Assembly: GCA_947446335.1 (NCBI GenBank)
Contig: CANFGA010000147.1
Span: 1 to 7,288 of the forward strand
Direction: 5' to 3'
Length of the DNA stretch: 7,288 bases
Source of the DNA: Oxalobacteraceae bacterium
GTDB lineage: Bacteria; Pseudomonadota; Gammaproteobacteria; Burkholderiales; Burkholderiaceae_D
The notes under the pieces are model-generated. The model saw nothing but the letters and a program-made list of their open reading frames with translations. It was not told the DNA's origin and ran no database searches. This document shows positions 1 through 5,233 of this stretch, in pieces. Within the stretch, counting starts at the first letter, position 1; the number at the start of each line of letters is the position of its first letter. Position numbers and translations under genes: made by a program.

Positions 1-854
1 ACATCGAACAAGATGCCGGCGCAGCGCAGATTGTGGCGCGTCATTTCGACCATGTCGCCCGAAATGTCGCTGCCGAAAATGGTCGGCTCAAGCGGCAATG
101 GGTTCGGCTTGATCGCGTTTTTCATGTCCAGCCATGGCTGCGCATCGTAGCCGTTGAAATTCTCGAAGGCGAACGGGCGGCGCGAACCGGAAGGAATGCC
201 GGCCACCATTTGCGCTGCCTCGGCCAGGATGGTGCCGGAACCGCACATCGGGTCGAACAGCACCATGCCGGGTTTCCAGCCAGCCACGCGCAGCAAGCCG
301 GCGGCCAGGTTTTCGCGCAGCGGCGCGTCGCCAGTCTCTTCGCGCCAGCCGCGCTTGAACAGCGCCTCGCCGGAAGTATCGAGATAGACGGTGAAGCTGC
401 GCGCATCGAGAAAACCGACGATGCGCATGTCAGGCGCCTTGGTGTTGACTGACGGGCGCTCATTGCACAGGTCGCGGAAACGGTCGCAGATCGCATCCTT
501 GATTTTGAGCGTCGCAAATTCCAGACTGCGCAGCGGCGACTTGACGGCGGTGACGTCGACCCGGATCGTGTGGTGCACGCCGAACCAGTCTTCCCACGGC
601 TGCGCCAGCACCAGGTCATAGATGTCGTTTTCATTCTGGTAGCCAGCGTGCGCCATCCGCATCAGCACGCGCGAAGCGATGCGCGAATGCAAGTTGACGC
701 GATAAGCATCCGTCAAGTCGCCCGAGCAATGGACGCCGCCGGGCACTTGATTGTGTACTTTCAGGCTGCTGCCGGTTTGCTGAGCGATTTCGCCCAATTC
801 TTCGGCCAGCGCCGCTTCCATGCCGCGCGGGCATGGGCAAAAATAGGAAGCCAT
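1..854 (-). CDS. rlmL: THUMP-domain class I SAM-dependent RNA methyltransferase (RlmL-like), C-terminus cut by window edge
   Basis: The visible 284 residues form an open frame running off the left edge, starting at ATG 854. They match the N-terminal half of the RlmL/YcbY family, whose E. coli member makes m2G2445 in 23S rRNA using S-adenosylmethionine. In order: a short N-terminal ferredoxin-like part (MASYFCPCPRGMEAALAEEL), a THUMP RNA-binding domain at about residues 45–160 (GGVHCSGD, then the SRIASRVLMRM helix), the linker LFKRGWREETGDAPLRENLAAG, and the SAM-binding motif DPMCGSGTILAEA at 201–213. A GSDIS stretch at 261–265 is the expected acidic ribose-binding motif. The catalytic NPPY-type motif and any RlmK-type second domain lie outside the window. 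AAAGG sits 6 nt upstream of the ATG. The family is secure. The exact target base is inferred from family membership, and related THUMP methylases are often annotated only as 'putative N6-adenine-specific methylase'. Confidence 0.9.
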   Translation of the reverse strand, partial: MASYFCPCPRGMEAALAEELGEIAQQTGSSLKVHNQVPGGVHCSGDLTDAYRVNLHSRIASRVLMRMAHAGYQNENDIYDLVLAQPWEDWFGVHHTIRVDVTAVKSPLRSLEFATLKIKDAICDRFRDLCNERPSVNTKAPDMRIVGFLDARSFTVYLDTSGEALFKRGWREETGDAPLRENLAAGLLRVAGWKPGMVLFDPMCGSGTILAEAAQMVAGIPSGSRRPFAFENFNGYDAQPWLDMKNAIKPNPLPLEPTIFGSDISGDMVEMTRHNLRCAGILFD

Positions 855-914
855 GGTGTACCTTTTATCCGTTGAAAATCAAAAATCCGTTTGCTGCGGT
901 GCCGGGATCAATTC

Positions 915-941
915 CGGCGCTTCTACTTCGGCGCTTCTACT
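915..941. repeat. Short tandem direct repeat (13 nt, period 14)
   Basis: The 13-mer CGGCGCTTCTACT occurs at 915–927 and again, identical, at 929–941, with one base between. The second copy also forms a 5-bp inverted repeat with 942–946 (GGCGC, 7-nt loop, GCGCC). It lies in the non-coding gap between the isomerase-like gene and the methyltransferase, next to the larger stem-loop at 951–992. A nearby short inverted repeat, GCCGG (901–905) with CCGGC (914–918), adds to the structure. No function is evident. Confidence 0.6.
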
Positions 942-950
942 GCGCCCTCA

Positions 951-992
951 TCCCCGGCCCTTCTCCCTCGGGAGAAGGGAGAATAGCGGGGA
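951..992. repeat. Compound intergenic stem-loop, resembles a dispersed repetitive element
   Basis: A perfect 10-bp inverted repeat, CCCTTCTCCC (958–967) and GGGAGAAGGG (970–979), is enclosed by an outer 6-bp pairing TCCCCG (951–956) with CGGGGA (987–992). The bulge is 1 nt on one side and 7 nt on the other. It begins 7 nt after the stop codon of the isomerase-like gene. The wording CCCTCATCCCC followed by the C-rich/G-rich palindrome resembles short intergenic repeats found in many proteobacterial genomes; this is recalled similarity, not a search result. On the transcribed minus strand no run of T follows the stem, so it is a poor intrinsic terminator. It may instead stabilise or partly attenuate the message between the two genes. 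Confidence 0.6.
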
Positions 993-998
993 AGTCTG

Positions 999-1628
999 CT
1001 ATTCGAGGAACTTGCGCTCGACGAAGTCGAGCCGGTCCTGGCCCCAGTAGCCTTCGCCGTCGACGATGTACCAGGGCGCGCCAAACACGCTGGCTGCGAT
1101 CGCATCGTCGGTGTTGCGGTCGTATTCTGCCTGGACGCTGGCGGTGTCGGACGACTTGACCAGCATCTTGCCATCGAGTTCGCAGCTGTTCGCAATCTGC
1201 ACCAGCGTTTCTTCATCGCCGATGTTGCGCTCGGCTACCCACAGCGCGCGCATGATCGCGTCCGTCAGCGCCAGCGCCACGTCGACGCCGAGCGCGAGGC
1301 GGGTGGCGATGATCAGGCGCGAAGCGGCGTCGCCCTGGACCGGGAAAAACTTCGGCTGCACATTGAGCGGCAGTTGCAGCGCTTGCGAGCAGCGCGCCAA
1401 TTCCAGCAAGCGATACGCCTGGCGCTGCGGCGAGCGTTTGCTCAGCGGCAAACCGCCGGACACGCTGAATACCTTGCCCAGGTCGAAGGGACACACTTCG
1501 ATCTGCACCCCGTGCTGCTTGGCCAGCGCGACCAGGCGCGCATGGCCGAGATAACTCCAAGGCGATTGCGGCACGAAAAAGTACCGGCAAATCTTGCTGC
1601 GGTTGGCATTGTTGCTCGCATTGTTCAT
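999..1628 (-). CDS. DsbA-family / kappa-class GST-like 2-hydroxychromene-2-carboxylate isomerase homologue
   Basis: This 209-residue protein has the thioredoxin-like fold with helical insertion seen in 2-hydroxychromene-2-carboxylate isomerase (NahD) and mitochondrial kappa GST. The N-terminal strand RYFFVPQSPWSYLGHARL (15–32) carries Ser22 in place of the CxxC of DsbA, matching the catalytic Ser of the NahD/kappa group. The cis-proline motif VFGAPW is at 181–186 and the closing GYWGQDRLDFVE at 193–204, both diagnostic. Length is normal for the family (about 200), and no signal peptide is visible, so it should be cytosolic and probably glutathione-dependent. The ATG at 1628 has GGAG 4 nt upstream and lies 10 nt after the hemJ stop, indicating co-transcription. 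No aromatic-degradation genes are nearby, so the naphthalene-pathway name is probably only a family label. The true substrate is unknown. Confidence 0.88.
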   Translation of the reverse strand: MNNASNNANRSKICRYFFVPQSPWSYLGHARLVALAKQHGVQIEVCPFDLGKVFSVSGGLPLSKRSPQRQAYRLLELARCSQALQLPLNVQPKFFPVQGDAASRLIIATRLALGVDVALALTDAIMRALWVAERNIGDEETLVQIANSCELDGKMLVKSSDTASVQAEYDRNTDDAIAASVFGAPWYIVDGEGYWGQDRLDFVERKFLE

Positions 1629-1638
1629 ATGGCTCCGA

Positions 1639-2070
1639 TCAGAACGGCTTGACGACGACCAGCACGACGATGGCCAGCAACAGGATCACCGGCACTTCGT
1701 TAAACCAGCGTAACCAGACGTGGCTGCGCTTGTTTTCACCTTTTTCAAACTTTTTCAACATGCTGCCGCAGGCATGGTGATAACCGATCACCAGCACCAC
1801 CAGCGTCAGCTTGGCGTGCATCCACGGCGGCATCTTCATCCCGCCATTCGACGGCATGTACATCATCCAGATCAAGAGCAAGCCAAACACGATCGCCGGC
1901 ACCGCCAGGATGCTCATGAAGCGATAGAGTTTGCGCGCCATCAGCAGCAGGCGCTCGGTGGCCACCGTGTTGGTTTCCTGAGCCAGGTTGACGTAGATGC
2001 GCGGCAAATAGAACAGGCCGGCAAACCAGGAAGTGATGAAGACGATGTGCAGCGCTTTAATCCAGAGCAT
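1639..2070 (-). CDS. hemJ: Protoporphyrinogen IX oxidase HemJ (CopD/UPF0093 family membrane protein)
   Basis: A 143-residue integral membrane protein with four predicted helices, at about 4–22, 52–72, 86–104 and 124–141. It matches HemJ, the oxygen-independent enzyme that converts protoporphyrinogen IX to protoporphyrin IX, the penultimate step of haem synthesis, in many bacteria lacking HemG or HemY. Seen family signatures: MLWIKALHIVFITSWFAGLFYLPR at the N-terminus with His8 in helix 1, PPWMHAKL (81–88) with His85 and Lys87, YHHACG (97–102), RWFNEVP (121–127), and the C-terminal VVVKPF. Length is typical. ATG 2070 has only a weak ribosome site (CGGAAAC). It is probably the first gene of a unit with the isomerase-like gene, because a hairpin and a promoter-like sequence separate it from proA. 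A general copper-resistance CopD label would be less specific than HemJ. Confidence 0.93.
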   Translation of the reverse strand: MLWIKALHIVFITSWFAGLFYLPRIYVNLAQETNTVATERLLLMARKLYRFMSILAVPAIVFGLLLIWMMYMPSNGGMKMPPWMHAKLTLVVLVIGYHHACGSMLKKFEKGENKRSHVWLRWFNEVPVILLLAIVVLVVVKPF

Positions 2071-2115
2071 GAGTTTCCGATAGTAATTAATTAACGACAG
2101 GCTTTAAGGGCATGA

Positions 2116-2143
2116 TTTTTACAGTGCCCGAATTGCTATGCAA
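2116..2143 (-). promoter_or_regulatory. Possible sigma70-type promoter for hemJ
   Basis: On the minus strand TTGCAT (2143–2138) resembles a -35 box. It is followed after 16 nt by TAAAAA (2121–2116) as a -10 box preceded by TG. Transcription would start near 2109, leaving about a 39-nt leader before hemJ. The -35 box lies inside the 19-nt palindrome at 2129–2147. The match is moderate. An alternative pair, TTAAAG with TACTAT 16 nt later, lies closer to the start codon but leaves almost no leader. Confidence 0.33.
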
Positions 2144-2147
2144 TTCG
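2129..2147. promoter_or_regulatory. 19-nt perfect palindrome upstream of hemJ, operator-like
   Basis: CGAATTGC (2129–2136) and GCAATTCG (2140–2147) are perfect reverse complements separated by TAT. It lies about 60 nt upstream of the hemJ start codon and covers the candidate -35 element. This is the layout expected of a dimeric repressor site, although a small RNA hairpin is equally possible. I do not recognise the regulator. Confidence 0.4.
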
Positions 2148-2209
2148 CCTGTCGATCTGAAATGACTTGAAAAGTGTTTGTATCACCCACCAAGTCGGAT
2201 CGAGCCGAA

Positions 2210-2231
2210 ACCCCGGCCTTCAGGCCGGGGT
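2210..2231 (-). terminator. Strong hairpin 17 nt after proA; probable transcription end, or IS200/IS605-like end remnant
   Basis: ACCCCGGCC (2210–2218) and GGCCGGGGT (2223–2231) form a perfect 9-bp stem with a 4-nt loop. It begins 17 nt past the proA stop codon, the right place to end the leuS–lptE–holA–proA message. Only TTT, partly within the stem, follows on the minus strand, so it is not a textbook U-tract terminator. Read on the plus strand, the stem with its TTCA loop followed by TATTCAAG resembles the subterminal hairpin and cleavage region of IS200/IS605-type right ends. Confidence 0.5.
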
Positions 2232-2248
2232 ATTCAAGAACAGTGTGC

Positions 2249-3514
2249 TTATTGGCGCACTTCGCCGTGACCGAACACGACGTATTTCAGCGACGTCAAG
2301 CCATCGAGTCCGACCGGTCCTCGCGCATGCAGTTTGTCATTCGAAATGCCGATCTCGGCGCCCAGGCCATATTCAAAACCGTCGGCGAAGCGGGTCGATG
2401 CATTGACCATCACCGAGGCCGAATCGACTTCGCGCAAGAAGCGCAGCGCAGCGCTGTAATCTTCGGTGATGATGGCATCGGTGTGGTGCGACGAGTAAGT
2501 GTTGATATGGTCGATCGCCTCATCCAAACCATCGACGATCTTGATCGACAAGATCGCCGCCAGGTATTCGGTCTGCCAATCTTCGTCGGTGGCGGCGACC
2601 AGATGCGGATAGCCGGCCAGCAACGCCAGCGCTTCCGGATCGGCGCGCAGTTCGACTTCCTTGGTCAGATACAGTTTTGCCAGTTCGGGCAGCACCGAGG
2701 GCGCGATCGAGCGCGCCACCAGCAGCGTTTCCATCGTGTTGCACGTGCCGTAGCGGTGGCACTTGGCATTGAAGGCGATCGCGGATGCCTTCCCAACATC
2801 AGCCTTGGCATCGATGTAGACGTGGCAGATGCCATCGAGGTGCTTGATCATCGGCACCGTCGATTCTTCGATCAGGCGCGCGATCAAGCCCTTGCCGCCG
2901 CGCGGCACGATCACGTCGACGTATTGCGGCATCGTGATCAGCGCGCCGACGGCGGCGCGGTCGGTGGTGTCGACCACTTGCACCGCATGCGCGGGCAAGC
3001 CGGCGCCGGCCAGGCCTTCCTCGACCAGCTTGGCCAGCGCCCGGTTGCAATGGATCGCTTCCGAACCGCCGCGCAGAATCGTCGCATTGCCGCTCTTGAT
3101 GCACAGCCCGGCCGCATCGACCGTCACGTTCGGGCGCGCTTCATAGATGATCCCGATCACGCCCAGCGGCACGCGCATCTGGCCGACCTGTATCCCGCTG
3201 GGACGAAATTTCATGTTCGAGATCTCGCCGATCGGATCGGCCAGCGTGACGATCTGCTGCAAGCCTTCGACCATCGTTGCGATCGCGGCATCCGAGAGCG
3301 TCAACCGGTCCAGCATCGCCGGCGCCAGGCCGGCCGCTTCGGCCGCGGCCAGATCGAGCCGGTTGGCGGCGCGCAGCAAGTCGGCATCGCGCACGATGGC
3401 GGCGGCGATCAGGGTCAACGCCCGGTTGCGAGTGGCGCTGTCGGCACGCGCCATCGCGCGCGATGCGACGCGCGCCTGGCGCCCGACCTGTTCCATGTAA
3501 CTCTTGATATCCAT
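2249..3514 (-). CDS. proA: Gamma-glutamyl phosphate reductase
   Basis: ProA reduces gamma-glutamyl phosphate to glutamate-5-semialdehyde with NADPH, the second step of proline synthesis from glutamate, in the cytosol. From ATG 3514 the protein has 421 residues, close to E. coli ProA (417). It belongs to the aldehyde dehydrogenase superfamily. Seen: RVPLGVIGIIYEARPNVTVDAA (cofactor domain, about 114–135), ILRGGSEA (146–153), PRGGKGLI, the catalytic-cysteine segment KCHRYGTCNTMETLLV with Cys258, VNASTRFADGFEYGLGAEIGIS (370–391) and HARGPVGLDGLTSLKYV near the end. Start choice: an earlier in-frame ATG at 3520 directly abuts AAGG, which is unworkable spacing, whereas AAGGA is 5 nt before ATG 3514. 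The first enzyme, ProB, is not in the window. The gene follows holA by 28 nt and appears to be last in its operon. No frameshift or missing catalytic residue is seen. Confidence 0.97.
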   Translation of the reverse strand: MDIKSYMEQVGRQARVASRAMARADSATRNRALTLIAAAIVRDADLLRAANRLDLAAAEAAGLAPAMLDRLTLSDAAIATMVEGLQQIVTLADPIGEISNMKFRPSGIQVGQMRVPLGVIGIIYEARPNVTVDAAGLCIKSGNATILRGGSEAIHCNRALAKLVEEGLAGAGLPAHAVQVVDTTDRAAVGALITMPQYVDVIVPRGGKGLIARLIEESTVPMIKHLDGICHVYIDAKADVGKASAIAFNAKCHRYGTCNTMETLLVARSIAPSVLPELAKLYLTKEVELRADPEALALLAGYPHLVAATDEDWQTEYLAAILSIKIVDGLDEAIDHINTYSSHHTDAIITEDYSAALRFLREVDSASVMVNASTRFADGFEYGLGAEIGISNDKLHARGPVGLDGLTSLKYVVFGHGEVRQ

Positions 3515-3519
3515 CGTCA

Positions 3520-3524
3520 TCCTT
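3520..3524 (-). promoter_or_regulatory. Ribosome binding site that decides the proA start
   Basis: Minus-strand AAGGA (3524–3520) overlaps the upstream in-frame ATG at 3520 and lies 5 nt before ATG 3514. The spacing supports translation starting at MDIKSYMEQ rather than MTMDIKSYM. Confidence 0.6.
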
Positions 3525-3542
3525 TTTATTTTGCCAACCCTA

Positions 3543-4556
3543 TCAGCGCGCCACGCTCAACGCCAGTTGCAGCATCGCATCCCAGGCATCGCCGGCATGG
3601 TCTTTCGAGCGCAGCCCCTTGACCATCTTGTCGACCTGGGCCGCCTGCCGCAGCGCCGCTTCCAGCGTCGCCAAAGACAATCTGCGCAGCGCCGGCTCCA
3701 TCATCCGCTCGCGCGGACCCCAGATCCGGTATTCCTTGGTCAGCGCGGCAAGCGGACGGCCCTGCGCCATGCCGGCCTTCAATTTTAACAGCGTGCGCAC
3801 TTCTTCGGCCACTGCCCACAATACCAGCGGCAGCGCCTCGCCCTCGCCCTTCAATCCTTCCAGCATCCGCACCAGCCGGGCCGGATCGCCAGCCAGCATC
3901 GCCTCGCTGAGCTTGAAAACATCGTAGCGCGCCACGTTCAGCACCGCATCCTGGACCTGCTCCACAGTGAGCTGTCCCGGCTCGTGCAGCAGCCCCAGTT
4001 TCAAAATTTCCTGATGCGCCGCCAACAAGTTGCCCTCGACCCGGTCGGCGATGAATTCGAGCCCAGGGCGCGGTGCGCTCTGGCCCTGCTGCGACAAACG
4101 GGTCGCGATCCAGTTCGGCAATTGGGCGCGCTCGACTTGCGCGATCTCGATGTAGACCGCTGCCTGCTGCAAGCTGGCGACCCAGGCTGCCTTTTGCGTC
4201 GCCCAGTCCAGCTTGGGCAGCGTGATCAGGGTCAGGTTGTCGGGGCTGAGACTCTTCGCATATTGTTGCAGCGCCGCGCCGCCATCCTTGCCGGGCTTGC
4301 CGGTCGGGATGCGCAACTCGATCAGCTTCTTGTCGCCGAACAGCGACAATTCCTGGTTCGCCGCCAGCAACTCGCCCCATTTGAAGCTGCGCTCGACGCT
4401 GAGCACGGCGCGCTCACCATAGCCTTGCGCGCGGGCGGCGCGGCGGATCTTGTCGGCAGCTTCCAGCGCCAACAAGTGCTCGTCGCTGGCGATCACATAC
4501 AGCTGCGCCAGCGGCTTGGCCAGATGCGCATCCAGCATCTCGATGCGCAGTTGCAT
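3543..4556 (-). CDS. holA: DNA polymerase III subunit delta (clamp-loader wrench)
   Basis: The delta subunit of the DNA polymerase III clamp loader binds and opens the beta sliding clamp. This 337-residue protein matches the family length (E. coli 343). The N-terminal AAA+-like domain shows YVIASDEHLLALEAADKIRRAA (20–41), where a P-loop would sit but no Walker A is present, as expected for delta. QELSLFGDKKLIELRIP (68–84) contains Ser-Leu-Phe at 71–73, equivalent to the E. coli Leu73/Phe74 pair that wedges into beta. The middle segment EFIADRVEGNLLAAHQEILKL (168–188) and the C-terminal helical collar domain (about 205–335) are typical. ATG 4556 is 1 nt past the lptE stop (TAA G ATG) with no good ribosome site of its own, so translational coupling to lptE is likely. 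The 22-nt gap to the upstream proA ATG and 28 nt to the preferred one support co-transcription. Confidence 0.95.
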   Translation of the reverse strand: MQLRIEMLDAHLAKPLAQLYVIASDEHLLALEAADKIRRAARAQGYGERAVLSVERSFKWGELLAANQELSLFGDKKLIELRIPTGKPGKDGGAALQQYAKSLSPDNLTLITLPKLDWATQKAAWVASLQQAAVYIEIAQVERAQLPNWIATRLSQQGQSAPRPGLEFIADRVEGNLLAAHQEILKLGLLHEPGQLTVEQVQDAVLNVARYDVFKLSEAMLAGDPARLVRMLEGLKGEGEALPLVLWAVAEEVRTLLKLKAGMAQGRPLAALTKEYRIWGPRERMMEPALRRLSLATLEAALRQAAQVDKMVKGLRSKDHAGDAWDAMLQLALSVAR

Positions 4557-4557
4557 C

Positions 4558-5205
4558 TTACCGGGCTGCGGCTGGCGCAGTGGTGGCCGCGGAAGGCGCG
4601 GCAGCGTCAGTGGCAGCGCCGGTGGCAGCGTCGGTGGCAGGAACAGGGCTGCTGGTGACGACCGGTTTCAGCGCCACCAGACGGCGCAGTATCTGCTGCA
4701 CCAGATCGGCTTGCATGTTCCGATACAACATCTCTTCTTCGGTTTCCTTGGCCAGCAACTGGGTTTCGTTGAAGGTGATCGGACGCGTCAAGGTGATCTG
4801 AGTCGGGCCCAGCAATTGATTGCCCAGGTTGTCGCGCACCTTGAACAGGATCGTGTAGCTGAGCTGGTACTCGCGCACCCGGCCATTGGTGTTGAGCGAC
4901 AGGATCGTCTTGCCGCGGTTTTTGCCCGGATCGCTCAGCACATCGATGATGCCATCGGCCTGGGCCTCGTCTTGCGCGATCTCGGTCGTGCCCATCGCGC
5001 GGATGTTGCGCTTCAAGTCGATCGCCAGCGGCGACGACACCGGCAAACCGACATAGATTCTGTTGAACGGCAGGTTGTAACTGCCATCGGAGCCGCGCAG
5101 GTGGAAGCCGCAGGCCGACAGCGCCAAGGCAGCTGCCAGCATCAGGGCCGGAGCCCGGATCGAAGCCAGGAACGGAGTCGACCAGCTGGCAAAAGAAATT
5201 TTCAT
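4558..5205 (-). CDS. lptE: LPS-assembly lipoprotein LptE
   Basis: LptE is the outer-membrane lipoprotein that plugs the LptD barrel and helps place lipopolysaccharide in the outer leaflet. From ATG 5205 the product has 215 residues. It has a lipoprotein signal with Lys2, a hydrophobic stretch APALMLAAALALSA (18–31) and lipobox LSAC ending at Cys32, followed directly by the family hallmark CGFHLRG. Downstream lie LPFNRIYVG (45–53), the strand NTNGRVREYQLSYTILFKVRD (105–125), typical of LptE, and EEEMLYRNMQADLVQQILRRL (156–176). The last 28 residues are an Ala/Thr/Ser/Pro-rich tail made partly by a 12-nt tandem repeat. Start choice: the frame stays open well upstream into leuS, but those residues are leuS in another frame. 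AAGGTG lies 9 nt before ATG 5205, whereas ATG 5229 abuts its AAAGG. ATG 5229 (eight residues longer) cannot be excluded. Placement between leuS and holA is the standard proteobacterial order. Confidence 0.94.
   Translation of the reverse strand: MKISFASWSTPFLASIRAPALMLAAALALSACGFHLRGSDGSYNLPFNRIYVGLPVSSPLAIDLKRNIRAMGTTEIAQDEAQADGIIDVLSDPGKNRGKTILSLNTNGRVREYQLSYTILFKVRDNLGNQLLGPTQITLTRPITFNETQLLAKETEEEMLYRNMQADLVQQILRRLVALKPVVTSSPVPATDAATGAATDAAAPSAATTAPAAAR
4600..4635. repeat. Three 12-nt tandem repeats in the 3' end of lptE
   Basis: Units at 4600–4611, 4612–4623 and 4624–4635 differ by one or two bases (GGCAGCGTCAGT, GGCAGCGCCGGT, GGCAGCGTCGGT). They encode Thr-Asp/Gly-Ala-Ala blocks in the low-complexity C-terminal tail of LptE. 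Because the period is a multiple of three, changes in copy number would keep the frame. The tail lies outside the conserved LptE fold. Confidence 0.75.
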
Positions 5206-5233
5206 GTCGTTGTTCACCTTGTGTTCCATCCTT

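Noticed and set aside
122..634. 170-codon minus-strand frame within the methyltransferase region
   Set aside because: It is a shifted frame inside the rlmL-like gene. The correct frame gives an uninterrupted THUMP and SAM-binding sequence from 854 to the window edge.
958..979. Intrinsic terminator for the isomerase-like gene
   Set aside because: The stem is strong, but no run of T follows on the minus strand, so I list it as a structured repeat and not a terminator.
2174..3622. 482-codon open frame on the plus strand, antisense to proA
   Set aside because: It lies almost exactly opposite proA, has the His/Arg/Asp/Gln-rich composition of a reverse-strand shadow in high-GC DNA, and shows no recognisable domain. 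proA is full length with all its motifs.
3526..4380. 284-codon minus-strand frame overlapping holA in another frame
   Set aside because: It is Gly/Ala/Arg-rich low-complexity sequence with no motif, wholly inside the well-supported holA frame.
3984..4658. 224-codon plus-strand frame opposite holA and the end of lptE
   Set aside because: Gln/Arg/Leu-rich shadow of the holA codons, with no ribosome site or family resemblance.
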